Below, in pieces: positions 1 through 7,985 of a DNA stretch of 64,000 bases. Source of the DNA: Bacteroidaceae bacterium (GTDB lineage: Bacteria; Bacteroidota; Bacteroidia; Bacteroidales; Bacteroidaceae); the NCBI GenBank assembly GCA_017427065.1, contig JAFRTL010000016.1:124001-188000 (forward strand), read 5' to 3'. Below the pieces are notes generated by a model. The model made no database searches, was not told the origin of the DNA, and was given only the letters and a program-made list of their open reading frames with translations. The position numbers and the translations under genes are program-made. Positions within the stretch are counted from its first letter, which is position 1; each line of letters opens with the position of its first letter.

Positions 1-180
1 ATTCTCCAGCGAGGCTATGATTATGGCACCAGCCGTGTGATTGTTGGCTACCACTGGCAAAGTGATGTGGATAATGCCCGCATTGTTGCCTCTGCTGTAG
101 TAGCTCGCCTTCATGCCGATGAAGGATTTGTAGAGCAGTTAGCGAAGGCAAAAGCCGAATTCGCTACGCTTTTAAATTGA
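1..180 (+). CDS. PAP2-family acid phosphatase, C-terminal fragment
   Basis: The reading frame is open from base 1 and ends with TGA at 178-180, giving the last 59 residues of a protein whose start lies outside the window. The fragment holds [17 protein letters not shown], which matches the SRxxxGxHxxSD signature of the PAP2/class A acid phosphatase family; the His and Asp belong to the catalytic site in that family. The family removes phosphate from small phosphoesters or lipid phosphates, usually in the periplasm. The stop codon lies inside a 7-base repeat (AATTGAG), so the last residues may come from repeat sequence. Only the C-terminus is visible, so the substrate cannot be judged. Confidence 0.75.
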   Translation: MLQRGYDYGTSRVIVGYHWQSDVDNARIVASAVVARLHADEGFVEQLAKAKAEFATLLN

Positions 181-207
181 GAATTGAGGATTGAGAATTG
201 AGGATTA
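175..207. repeat. Heptamer tandem repeat (AATTGAG type), about 4.7 copies
   Basis: Four units of AATTGAG/GATTGAG and a partial fifth follow each other with period 7. The TGA of the phosphatase gene (178-180) lies in the first unit. The same repeat type occurs at 273-305, 5687-5714, 6435-6466, 36739-36771 and 60370-60402. Confidence 0.85.
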
Positions 208-240
208 ATAGAATTTGAAGGTCGGTTATACTTAAAGAAA

Positions 241-272
241 AAGGGCTGCTATAGTCAATAAGCGCAGCCCTT
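241..272. terminator. Bidirectional terminator hairpin between convergent genes
   Basis: AAGGGCTGC (241-249) pairs perfectly with GCAGCCCTT (264-272) around a 14-base loop. Runs of A before and T after the stem let it act in both directions, fitting its place between the convergent phosphatase and wzz genes. Confidence 0.75.
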
Positions 273-305
273 AATTTTCAATTTTCAATCCTCAATTCTC
301 AATTT
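273..305. repeat. Heptamer tandem repeat overlapping the wzz stop codon
   Basis: Units AATTTTC, AATTTTC, AATCCTC, AATTCTC follow at period 7. On the minus strand the wzz stop TGA (299-301) is formed by the repeat. Confidence 0.8.
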
Positions 306-1426
306 TTCAAAGTTTCTTTCAGTAAGTTCCAATACTTCCAAAAATACTCTTTACCTATTGCCTCCCATGCTACCGCGAAAGCAAAGAAAAGAAAGGTGAA
401 GATAATCAGCACCTTTAGCTTACTTGGAGAGCCTTGAAGAGGTACTACGGCGGGTTGTACCACTGTCAGTACAGGGGTTTCTTCTTGTACTTTGGCTTGT
501 GCTAACTGCAATTGTTGGGCACTCTGCGTATAGACATTCATGGCTAAGTTTCTATCATTCTGCAAACGCTCCAACTCAGTACGTGAACGCTGTGTAAACA
601 GATTCTGATTAGCATCAGCAAAAGCTGCATATGCTGCCTGTTTTAATTCGTAATCATGTTTAGCACCATTATAGATTTCTTGAGAGAATTGCAGATCTTT
701 TTTTGCTTTATCTGTACGGTAGTCAGTAATATATTTCTGCAAGAATCTTGTTACAGTGTCCGCCACGGTTGCTGCAATCAATGGATCCTGCATCTTTACG
801 GAAATTGTCGTATAGTTTGTTTTCTTATCCACAGAGATTCCTACACGCTTATTAAGTGCTTCGGCCATTTTGCGTTGGTCTTCAGTCAGAGAAATATACC
901 CTTTTTGACCATTATTTAAGCTCTCCATCAATTCCGTGTTGTCCTTATTCCATAAGGAGCGTATTAATCCTAACGCCATTTTTGGAGCTGCAATAATATA
1001 GTTCCACCATGCCACTTTTACATTCTCGTGTAAGTAGTCATATAGATTGGTCTTAAGTTTCCCGTCAAGACTGGTCACTTGTGTATTAAATAACTCCAGT
1101 GTAAACGGCGTAGAACTAACAATATTTGGATAAAGGTCTGGAGTCAATGCCTCACTACTTCTACCCGAACTAATATTTATACCCGCCATAGCAGCCAACG
1201 AACTCAGGCCACCAGTACCACTGGCACCCGACTCTGAAGCTAAATTGACGCTTGTAGAATATTCCTTAGGAATACTGAAAGCAGCAATGAGGCCAACTAT
1301 GACACCAATAATACAGCATTTCAAGATAAACATACGACCCTCCCATGCTTTTTTCAGCATGCCCAACCAGTCTATCTGCATTTCATCCTCATCTTCTATA
1401 TATTGTTTGTCTTTCTCTTCCACCAT
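299..1426 (-). CDS. Wzz-type polysaccharide chain-length determinant
   Basis: This 375-residue inner-membrane protein has the Wzz/polysaccharide co-polymerase layout: a first membrane segment at about residues 32-52, a large periplasmic part with a heptad-rich helical region around 250-310, a proline-rich stretch (VQPAVVPLQGSPSK) and a second membrane segment at about 338-357. The family sets the length of polymers made by the Wzy pathway. It lies downstream of the Wza-like export gene on the same strand and opposite the capsule operon, so the two form a two-gene export/length unit. The ATG start (1424-1426) gives a normal N-terminus. No tyrosine-kinase domain is attached. Confidence 0.88.
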   Translation of the reverse strand: MVEEKDKQYIEDEDEMQIDWLGMLKKAWEGRMFILKCCIIGVIVGLIAAFSIPKEYSTSVNLASESGASGTGGLSSLAAMAGINISSGRSSEALTPDLYPNIVSSTPFTLELFNTQVTSLDGKLKTNLYDYLHENVKVAWWNYIIAAPKMALGLIRSLWNKDNTELMESLNNGQKGYISLTEDQRKMAEALNKRVGISVDKKTNYTTISVKMQDPLIAATVADTVTRFLQKYITDYRTDKAKKDLQFSQEIYNGAKHDYELKQAAYAAFADANQNLFTQRSRTELERLQNDRNLAMNVYTQSAQQLQLAQAKVQEETPVLTVVQPAVVPLQGSPSKLKVLIIFTFLFFAFAVAWEAIGKEYFWKYWNLLKETLKN

Positions 1427-1432
1427 TATTTT

Positions 1433-1453
1433 TAATTATGAATTATGAATTGT
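1433..1453. repeat. Short heptamer repeat (AATTATG) between wza and wzz
   Basis: Two units of AATTATG and a partial third lie in the 37-base gap between the export gene and wzz. The array is short and may be chance, but it has the same period of 7 as the other arrays in the window. Confidence 0.5.
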
Positions 1454-1463
1454 TATCTGTGAA

Positions 1464-4001
1464 TTATTTAAACGCTCTAAACAGCGTTGCGATCATAGCT
1501 GCCATAGAAGTGATGGTTGAAGCCATGGTTACAGTTTGTGCAATATTCGAACCATTCCTTTCAGGTTTACTTGGCACTATGATTTCACAACCAGGTTCAA
1601 TCTTTGCTCCGCCAAACCGTTTTACTTTACCTACATTACCATTGGCATATACCACATACACTTTGCTCTTTTTGGCCCTGTTTCCATAACCACCTGCTTG
1701 ATCAATATAGTACGAAAGACCTGCTCCATTTTTATAGGTTACGGTATTCGGATACATCACGGTACCGCTAATTTTCACCGTATTGTTCATCTCAGGAATA
1801 TAGATTACATCACCTTCACGTAAAACGATGTCCGCATATCCCCCCTTGTTCCTAAGTGCCTCTTCCAAGTCAATACCTACCGAATAGGTTGTTTTCAGGT
1901 CTTCTGTTGAAAGGTTAAGTGAGTCGCCCACAGAGGAGTTGCTAAGTGCCAAGACATCTTGACGGCGCAACAGCTCATCTTCGGTCATTGCTCTGGTAAG
2001 ACGGGCACCTTTCAGATAAGCATCTGCAGTCACACCTCCTGCACGTTCTACTAGATTAGATAGTCTTTCGTTTTTGCTCTGCAGTGCGTATACGCCTCCA
2101 AATAATATCTCTCCTTCAATCGTCACATTGGCTTGCTCACGATAAGAAGGACTGCGACGAATATAAACCTGATCAAAAGGTTCCAAAACGAAATCTTTGT
2201 TATTCCCTTTTAATAGACCTTCAGATAAATCTATGGTATAACTTCTACCAAGTACGTTCGAACTTGTTTGGCTCATTGGCTCCTTAATTCTACGAGCTAT
2301 CTCCACTTTGGTCGTAGCAGCAGCTTCTTTAAGTCCACCTGCTAAGACTATCAAATCCTCTACGGTCATGCCTTCGCTGAAAAGATAAGTTCCAGGATTG
2401 ATGACCTCACCATTGATGCTTACATTCTGATCCTCCATCAAGTCCATCTTGCTTGGAATATAGAGCAAGTCATTCTTTTTCAAGGCAATGTCAGGAATGC
2501 TGCCATTCATTAACGCATTCAAGTCTATGGAAATCATCTCATGTGTTAAATCATCCTTTTCTCTGTCCAAAAGCACCCTGCTTGTAAATGCTTCATCCAT
2601 GAGTCCGTCTGCTTTTGAAATCAATGCTTTCACGGTATTTACTGCGCCATCCAACTGATAAACACCAGGTCTATAGACCGCACCACGTATTTCTATTCTA
2701 TTTTCAATACGGTCCAATGCCGCATCTACGGTGATAAGATCGGCATCATTCATCACGAAAGTGCCATAATCCATTTCATTAATGGTCTGAATGGAATGCA
2801 ATCCCCCACTTTTCCGAATGATTCGAATGGACTTTTTATACGCATCTCCAGTGAATCCTCCAGCATAAGTTAGTAATGTTTGCAAAGATTCGCTGTCCTT
2901 CATTTCATAATACATCGGGCGGCGCACCTTGCCTTCCACCTTCACAAGACTCTTATAGGCATCCACTTTGATTACATCCCCTTCTTGTAGTTTGATGTCA
3001 TCTGTCAGTTTGCCTTTCATCAGAATATCATAAACATCGATATGAGCAATGGTACGTCCATTTCTAACCACCTTGATATCTCTTAGGCTACCGATTTCAT
3101 TCACACCGCCAGCACGATATAACGCGTGGAATACAGATGAAAAAGCAGACAGCATATAGGTTCCTGGAGAAGTGGCTTCACCAACTACTGAGATTTGTAT
3201 AGTTCTGATATTACCCAGTGTCAATTGTATCTGAGAACTAGGATCTTGTCCCCCAATGCCTGCATAAATTTTAGCAAACTCTTTCTGCAGATAAGCATTA
3301 GCATCTCTCACCGTCATCCCATTCAGGTGTACAGGTCCCAGTCCACTTACCTGAATACTTCCTTCTGGTGAGATCGTTTCCCGAATTGTATTTTCTGATG
3401 CCCCCCAAATGTTTATTATTACCTCATCGCCTGGCCCCAGTCTGTAATTTGTCGGAGTGGCAATGTTCAAGCTTGGTTCAAAGGTCAAGTCTGGATTAGT
3501 AAAGAGGCTATGCCCATAAATACTATCGCTTAGGCTATATGTTGGAATATAGTACAAGTCCCCTTCATAGAATTCATCTTGCTCTAACCCTTGATTATCT
3601 TGATTAATTTGATTATTTCCAATGCCTCTGTTTGGTAAATTGTTTGGGTAGATTTGTGTATTTTGTTGATTGTTTTGACCTTGTCTTCTCACAGGATTTT
3701 GGTTACTTTCTTGTCCATTGACCTGCCTCCTTATAGTGTTCTGGTTTCCTTGTTGGTTATTGTTATTGGTTCCATTGGTGTTTTGTTGGTTTTCTAAGTT
3801 GATTTTATTACGGATTCGGTTTACCTGTTCCATGGTCACACCCCTACGTAGCAGTTGAGTGGCAATCTCTCTTTCTGATACTCCAGCGGCCATTTGCTGC
3901 TTTGTGTAATCTATGACTTGTTGGTCAGTCATTGTCTGAGCCAATACTGTCAACGTGAAGCTCAGAAAAAGACATGCCATAGCAAAAATTTTCTTAATCA
4001 T
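1464..4001 (-). CDS. Wza-like SLBB polysaccharide export protein
   Basis: The protein is an outer-membrane export channel candidate of about 845 residues. I chose the ATG at 3999-4001 (MIKKIFAMACLF) over the one 18 bases upstream because it puts a standard signal peptide first and has AAAGGA upstream. After the signal peptide comes an Asn/Gln-rich linker (about residues 70-140), then the polysaccharide export domain starting near YRLGPGDEVIINIWG, then several repeated SLBB beta-grasp units with 'INPGTYLF'/'RPGVYQL'-like motifs, and a hydrophobic C-terminus. There is no lipobox Cys after the signal peptide, unlike E. coli Wza. It is much longer than Wza (about 380 residues), as is common for Bacteroidetes homologues with extra SLBB repeats. 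Confidence 0.88.
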   Translation of the reverse strand: MIKKIFAMACLFLSFTLTVLAQTMTDQQVIDYTKQQMAAGVSEREIATQLLRRGVTMEQVNRIRNKINLENQQNTNGTNNNNQQGNQNTIRRQVNGQESNQNPVRRQGQNNQQNTQIYPNNLPNRGIGNNQINQDNQGLEQDEFYEGDLYYIPTYSLSDSIYGHSLFTNPDLTFEPSLNIATPTNYRLGPGDEVIINIWGASENTIRETISPEGSIQVSGLGPVHLNGMTVRDANAYLQKEFAKIYAGIGGQDPSSQIQLTLGNIRTIQISVVGEATSPGTYMLSAFSSVFHALYRAGGVNEIGSLRDIKVVRNGRTIAHIDVYDILMKGKLTDDIKLQEGDVIKVDAYKSLVKVEGKVRRPMYYEMKDSESLQTLLTYAGGFTGDAYKKSIRIIRKSGGLHSIQTINEMDYGTFVMNDADLITVDAALDRIENRIEIRGAVYRPGVYQLDGAVNTVKALISKADGLMDEAFTSRVLLDREKDDLTHEMISIDLNALMNGSIPDIALKKNDLLYIPSKMDLMEDQNVSINGEVINPGTYLFSEGMTVEDLIVLAGGLKEAAATTKVEIARRIKEPMSQTSSNVLGRSYTIDLSEGLLKGNNKDFVLEPFDQVYIRRSPSYREQANVTIEGEILFGGVYALQSKNERLSNLVERAGGVTADAYLKGARLTRAMTEDELLRRQDVLALSNSSVGDSLNLSTEDLKTTYSVGIDLEEALRNKGGYADIVLREGDVIYIPEMNNTVKISGTVMYPNTVTYKNGAGLSYYIDQAGGYGNRAKKSKVYVVYANGNVGKVKRFGGAKIEPGCEIIVPSKPERNGSNIAQTVTMASTITSMAAMIATLFRAFK

Positions 4002-4047
4002 AACGAGTCCTTTAATCAAGATTAAAACATATTACTCTAAATTGCTG

Positions 4048-4055
4048 CAAATATA
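4048..4055 (-). promoter_or_regulatory. Candidate -7 promoter element for wza-wzz
   Basis: Read on the minus strand this is TATATTTG, a full match to the Bacteroidetes TAnnTTTG element, 47 bases ahead of the chosen wza start. I do not see a good TTTG about 19 bases further upstream. Confidence 0.5.
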
Positions 4056-4159
4056 CGGCTTTTTCCTCAGTATTCATCACTTTTTCTCTTTAATTTTCAT
4101 AAAAGATTTTAAAGCCATTATTTCTTTAAAAAGATAGGGTAGAATACATTTTTTTTGTA

Positions 4160-4167
4160 TATCTTTG
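4160..4167 (+). promoter_or_regulatory. Candidate -7 promoter element of the capsule operon
   Basis: TATCTTTG followed by CAC fits the Bacteroidetes TAnnTTTGC element. A T-rich run lies just upstream, but the -33 TTTG is not clear. Transcription from here would leave about 170 bases of leader before rmlA. No invertible-promoter repeats are seen around it. Confidence 0.6.
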
Positions 4168-4197
4168 CACGTAATATAAAGTGCTGTATCTTCGATG

Positions 4198-4252
4198 AAT
4201 CCGTTTTTTCTCGGATTTATTCTTTGAAAGAACTTGCATGAGGGCAGTGCCC
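4198..4252 (+). promoter_or_regulatory. Two hairpins in the capsule operon leader
   Basis: AATCCG (4198-4203) pairs with CGGATT (4212-4217), and GGGC (4242-4245) pairs with GCCC (4249-4252). They sit in the untranslated leader. Bacteroides capsule leaders are known targets of NusG-like antiterminators (UpxY), but no such gene is in this window, so a regulatory role is only a suggestion. Confidence 0.35.
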
Positions 4253-4344
4253 GAAATAGTAGGAGAATATTATAAATCTCTGATTGTTACTTCGGTACAT
4301 ACGTATCGATGACCCCAAGAATTGCACTATAAACAAATATTCTT

Positions 4345-5247
4345 ATGAAGGGAATAGTTTTAGCTGGTGGTAGTGGAACGCGTCTGTATCCCATTACCAA
4401 GGGCGTTTCCAAACAGATGCTTCCGATTTATGACAAGCCCATGATTTATTATCCCATCTCGGTACTTATGCTGGCAGGTATCCGTGAGATTTTGATTATC
4501 TCTACACCACATGATCTTCCTGGATTCCGTCGTTTGTTGGGTGATGGCAGTGATTTTGGTTTGCACTTTGAATATGAGGAGCAACCTTCTCCCGATGGTT
4601 TGGCACAAGCTTTTATCATAGGCGAACAGTTTATTGGTGACGATTGTGTCTGCATGGTTTTAGGCGATAATATTTTCCATGGGGCAGGTTTTACCCCTAT
4701 GTTACGTGAGGCAGTTCGCACAGCCGAAGAAAAGCAGAAAGCTACGGTCTTTGGCTACTGGGTAAGTGATCCCGAACGCTATGGCGTGGCAGAATTTGAC
4801 AAACAAGGCAATTGCCTCAGTATCGAAGAAAAGCCAGCTAAGCCTAAGTCTAACTATGCCGTAGTTGGCCTCTATTTCTACCCCAATAAAGTGGTGGAAG
4901 TGGCTAAACATATCAAACCTTCCGCACGTGGAGAGTTAGAAATCACTACTGTCAATCAGCGTTTCTTAAATGATAAAGAGTTGAAGGTGCAAACTCTCGG
5001 ACGTGGCTTCGCATGGCTTGACACCGGTACGCATGATTCCTTAGCCGAAGCTTCCAACTACATAGAAACCATTGAGAAACGCCAAGGCCTCAAGGTCGCC
5101 TGTCTCGAAGGCATCGCCTATCGCCGTGGTTGGATCACTGCTGACAAAATGCGCCAGCTCGCCCAGCCCATGCTAAAAAACCAATATGGCCAATACCTAA
5201 TAAAAGTCATTGATGAACTTGACCGCACAGGCCAAGAAAATCTTTAA
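4345..5247 (+). CDS. rmlA: Glucose-1-phosphate thymidylyltransferase
   Basis: This 300-residue cytoplasmic enzyme joins dTTP and glucose-1-phosphate to dTDP-glucose. It has the nucleotide-binding signature [11 protein letters not shown] at residues 8-18, followed by [23 protein letters not shown] and a C-terminal ITADKM segment, all typical of full-length RmlA (about 290-300 residues). It is the first gene of the capsule operon, 15 bases before the rmlB region. Together with RmlB it makes dTDP-4-keto-6-deoxyglucose, used for rhamnose or for amino-deoxy sugars. RmlC lies 37 kb away and no RmlD is seen, so the product may go mainly to an amino sugar here. Confidence 0.96.
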   Translation: MKGIVLAGGSGTRLYPITKGVSKQMLPIYDKPMIYYPISVLMLAGIREILIISTPHDLPGFRRLLGDGSDFGLHFEYEEQPSPDGLAQAFIIGEQFIGDDCVCMVLGDNIFHGAGFTPMLREAVRTAEEKQKATVFGYWVSDPERYGVAEFDKQGNCLSIEEKPAKPKSNYAVVGLYFYPNKVVEVAKHIKPSARGELEITTVNQRFLNDKELKVQTLGRGFAWLDTGTHDSLAEASNYIETIEKRQGLKVACLEGIAYRRGWITADKMRQLAQPMLKNQYGQYLIKVIDELDRTGQENL

Positions 5248-5252
5248 AATCC

Positions 5253-5286
5253 TAATGTTCAATGTTCAATGCTCAATGTTCAATGA
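5253..5286. repeat. Heptamer tandem repeat (AATGTTC type) at the rmlB start
   Basis: Units AATGTTC, AATGTTC, AATGCTC, AATGTTC, AATG follow with period 7, running right up to and including the rmlB start codon. Each unit contains ATG, so several in-frame and out-of-frame starts are created. Confidence 0.8.
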
Positions 5287-6413
5287 AAAGGAGTATCATC
5301 ATCACCGGCGGTGCAGGCTTTATTGGTAGCCACGTCGTACGCCTCTTTGTCAATAAGTACCCAGACTATAAAATCATCAATTTGGATAAATTGACCTATG
5401 CAGGCAACTTGGCCAATCTCAAAGATGTAGAAGACAAACCCAATTACAAGTTTGTCAAGATGGACATCTGTGATTTCGAAGGTGTCTATCAGCTGCTCCA
5501 AGAAGAGCAGATTGATGGCATCATCCACTTGGCCGCCGAGAGTCATGTAGATCGCAGCATCAAAGACCCCTTCACCTTTGCCCGTACCAATGTGATGGGA
5601 ACCCTCACACTCCTCCAAGCTGCCAAACTCTATTGGGAGAGTCAACCCACCCCATATGTTATAAGACATGAGTCTAAGGAAAAATCCTCAATTCTCAATT
5701 CTCAATTCTCAATTTCAGAAGTTCAATGTAGATTTTACCATATTTCCACCGACGAAGTCTATGGTGCCCTAAAGTTTGATGGAACCCTCTTCACAGAGGA
5801 GACTAAGTATCAACCCCATAGCCCATACTCTGCCAGCAAGGCCAGCAGCGACCATTTTGTGCGTGCTTTCCACGATACCTACGGCATGCCCACCATTGTG
5901 ACTAATTGTTCCAATAACTATGGCCCTTACCAGTTCCCAGAGAAACTGATACCATTGTTCATCAATAATATCCGTCACCGCAAGCCATTACCAGTTTATG
6001 GTAAAGGCGAGAATGTGCGTGATTGGCTTTATGTAGAAGATCATGCCCGAGCCATCGACCTTATCTTCCATAAGGGCAAAATTGCCGAAACCTATAACAT
6101 CGGTGGTTTCAATGAGTGGAAAAACATAGATATTATCAAGGTGATTATCAATACGGTGGACCGCCTCTTAGGCCGTCCAGAAGGTGCCGACATGGATTTA
6201 ATAACTTACGTCACTGATCGCCAAGGTCACGACCTTCGTTATGCCATCGACAGCGCAAAGCTCAAGACTGAACTCGGCTGGGAGCCCAATCTTCAGTTCG
6301 AAGAAGGCATCGAGAAAACCGTCCGTTGGTACCTCGATCATCAAGACTGGATGGATAATGTTACCAGTGGCGACTACCAAAAATACTACGATGCGATGTA
6401 TTCCAATCGCTAG
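5283..6413 (+). CDS. rmlB: dTDP-glucose 4,6-dehydratase with repeat-encoded insert
   Basis: RmlB oxidises dTDP-glucose and removes water to give dTDP-4-keto-6-deoxyglucose, using NAD. The Rossmann motif GGAGFIGSH is at residues 9-17, and STDEVYG, YSASKASSDH (catalytic Tyr-Lys) and NNYGPYQFPEKLIP follow in the usual order. I start at MKRSII (5283) because the seven codons before it are repeat sequence. Between the conserved 'AAKLYWES' and 'RFYHISTDEVYG' blocks the gene carries four perfect CTCAATT units (5687-5714) coding for an SILNSQFSI-like insert in a loop that varies in the family. The frame is intact, so the enzyme is probably active; losing or gaining one unit would shift the frame. Confidence 0.95.
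   Translation: MKRSIIITGGAGFIGSHVVRLFVNKYPDYKIINLDKLTYAGNLANLKDVEDKPNYKFVKMDICDFEGVYQLLQEEQIDGIIHLAAESHVDRSIKDPFTFARTNVMGTLTLLQAAKLYWESQPTPYVIRHESKEKSSILNSQFSISEVQCRFYHISTDEVYGALKFDGTLFTEETKYQPHSPYSASKASSDHFVRAFHDTYGMPTIVTNCSNNYGPYQFPEKLIPLFINNIRHRKPLPVYGKGENVRDWLYVEDHARAIDLIFHKGKIAETYNIGGFNEWKNIDIIKVIINTVDRLLGRPEGADMDLITYVTDRQGHDLRYAIDSAKLKTELGWEPNLQFEEGIEKTVRWYLDHQDWMDNVTSGDYQKYYDAMYSNR
5687..5714 (+). repeat. Four CTCAATT heptamers inside rmlB
   Basis: Four perfect units lie in frame within the coding sequence. In this orientation the repeat has no stop in any frame, whereas the reverse orientation would have TGA. The encoded peptide matches the one in glf (36739-36771). Confidence 0.92.
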
Positions 6414-6434
6414 ATGTGTCGAATGTGATGATTT

Positions 6435-6466
6435 AATTCTCAATCCTCAATTTTCAATTCTCAATT
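6435..6466. repeat. Heptamer tandem repeat between rmlB and ugd
   Basis: Units CTCAATC, CTCAATT, TTCAATT, CTCAATT follow at period 7 and end 7 bases before the ugd start codon. Confidence 0.85.
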
Positions 6467-6473
6467 AAAAAAG

Positions 6474-7712
6474 ATGAAGATCGCAGTCGCCGGCACCGGA
6501 TACGTTGGCCTTAGCATCGCCACCTTGTTGTCACAACACCACGAAGTGACTGTAGTGGATATTATCCCAGAGAAAGTAGAGCTGATCAATAACAAGAAAT
6601 CTCCTATCGTTGACAAAGAGATAGAAGAATTCTTGGCCACTAAGCCTTTGCACCTCCGTGCTACCCTTAATGGAGAAGAAGCCTATCGTGATGCCGACTT
6701 TGTGGTGATTGCTGCACCAACCAACTATGACTCCCAGAAAAATTTCTTTGACACAAGTGCTGTAGAAGCAGTCATCCAGTTGGTGTTGCAGTATAACCCT
6801 AATGCTATCATGGTGATCAAGAGTACTATCCCAGTGGGCTACACCGTTCACATTCGTGAAAAGTTCCACACTGAGAATATCCTCTTCTCTCCAGAATTCC
6901 TGCGCGAGAGCAAGGCGCTTTACGACAATCTTTACCCTAGTCGCATCATTGTAGGTACAGATTTAAGTAATCCTCGTTTAGTAGAGGAGGCTCATACCTT
7001 TGCAGCCCTACTTGCCGAAGGAGCCATAAAGAAAGATGTTGAAACCTTGTTCATGGGCTTTACAGAGGCAGAAGCAGTCAAGCTTTTTGCCAATACATAC
7101 TTAGCATTGCGTGTGAGTTTCTTTAATGAATTGGACACCTATGCAGAGATAAAAGGTCTAGATACGCAAGCTATCATCAATGGTGTCTGCCTTGATCCTC
7201 GCATTGGTCAGCAATATAATAATCCTAGTTTCGGTTACGGAGGCTATTGCTTGCCTAAAGACACAAAACAACTATTAGCTAACTATGCCGATGTGCCAGA
7301 GAATCTGATACAAGCCATTGTAGAGAGCAACCGTACTCGTAAGGATTTTATTGCCGACCGTGTCCTTCGTATGGCTGGCTACTACGACTATTATAGTCAG
7401 AATGACTTCAGCGCGAATGAAGAGCGTGAATGCATCATCGGAGTCTATCGTCTCACGATGAAAAGTAACAGTGATAACTTTCGCCAAAGCAGCATTCAGG
7501 GCGTCATGAAGCGTATCAAGGCCAAAGGCGCCACCGTCATCATCTATGAACCTACATTGAAAGATGGCAGCACCTTCTTCGGCAGTCGTGTAGTCAATGA
7601 CTTAGCAGCCTTTAAGAATCAAAGCCAAGCCATCATCGCCAATCGCTATGACACGGTTCTTGATGACGTACAACAAAAAGTATATACTCGCGACATCTTC
7701 CGTCGTGACTGA
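6474..7712 (+). CDS. ugd: UDP-glucose 6-dehydrogenase
   Basis: This 412-residue NAD-dependent cytoplasmic enzyme oxidises UDP-glucose to UDP-glucuronate, a common capsule precursor. It begins with the Rossmann motif GTGYVGLS (residues 7-14) and VVDI, has [24 protein letters not shown] (active-site Glu), a Lys/Asn helix ([19 protein letters not shown]) and the catalytic Cys in [12 protein letters not shown]. The length fits the shorter UGD subfamily of Bacteroidetes and other bacteria. It closes the first part of the locus and is followed by a strong terminator-like hairpin. Confidence 0.95.
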   Translation: MKIAVAGTGYVGLSIATLLSQHHEVTVVDIIPEKVELINNKKSPIVDKEIEEFLATKPLHLRATLNGEEAYRDADFVVIAAPTNYDSQKNFFDTSAVEAVIQLVLQYNPNAIMVIKSTIPVGYTVHIREKFHTENILFSPEFLRESKALYDNLYPSRIIVGTDLSNPRLVEEAHTFAALLAEGAIKKDVETLFMGFTEAEAVKLFANTYLALRVSFFNELDTYAEIKGLDTQAIINGVCLDPRIGQQYNNPSFGYGGYCLPKDTKQLLANYADVPENLIQAIVESNRTRKDFIADRVLRMAGYYDYYSQNDFSANEERECIIGVYRLTMKSNSDNFRQSSIQGVMKRIKAKGATVIIYEPTLKDGSTFFGSRVVNDLAAFKNQSQAIIANRYDTVLDDVQQKVYTRDIFRRD

Positions 7713-7742
7713 AAACTTTTAACCTACCCCTTACCTGGGGTA

Positions 7743-7790
7743 CAACCTACCCCCCAACCTAGGGGCATATTTAGGGGGTAGGTTGGCGTT
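7743..7790 (+). terminator. Strong hairpin after ugd
   Basis: CAACCTACCCCC (7743-7754) pairs with GGGGGTAGGTTG (7774-7785), a 12-base perfect stem, followed shortly by a run of five T. It looks like a Rho-independent terminator and would separate rmlA-rmlB-ugd from the following genes unless read through. Confidence 0.8.
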
Positions 7791-7854
7791 TTTAATGAAA
7801 CCCAACGCACGTGCGCGTATAAAGAAGAAGATAAGAATAAGAAGACTACTACGA

Positions 7855-7938
7855 CATGCAGCATCTTTACTTCCAAAGACGCACCGTCTTACCCAAGAAA
7901 GATGCAGCATCTTTGGTATCTAAGACGCAGCGTCATTA
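7855..7938. repeat. Twin palindromic intergenic element
   Basis: Two similar blocks lie side by side: GATGCAGCATCTTT-like palindrome, 7-base spacer, AAGACGCACCGTCTT-like palindrome, then the pair again (about 7856-7890 and 7900-7938). They resemble small REP-like elements. No clear TAnnTTTG promoter for the gene at 7986 is visible here. Confidence 0.6.
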
Positions 7939-7985
7939 GAATGAAAATTATTAAAGTAATTAATCAGAAATAGAGTTTAATATAC

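Larger units (their letters stand above)
4002..4344. other. Divergent promoter region and long capsule-operon leader
   Basis: This gene-free stretch separates the export genes from the capsule operon. It contains a minus-strand -7 candidate at 4048-4055, a plus-strand -7 motif at 4160-4167, and an untranslated leader of about 170 bases with two small hairpins. A short shadow reading frame crosses it but shows no protein-like features. Confidence 0.6.
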
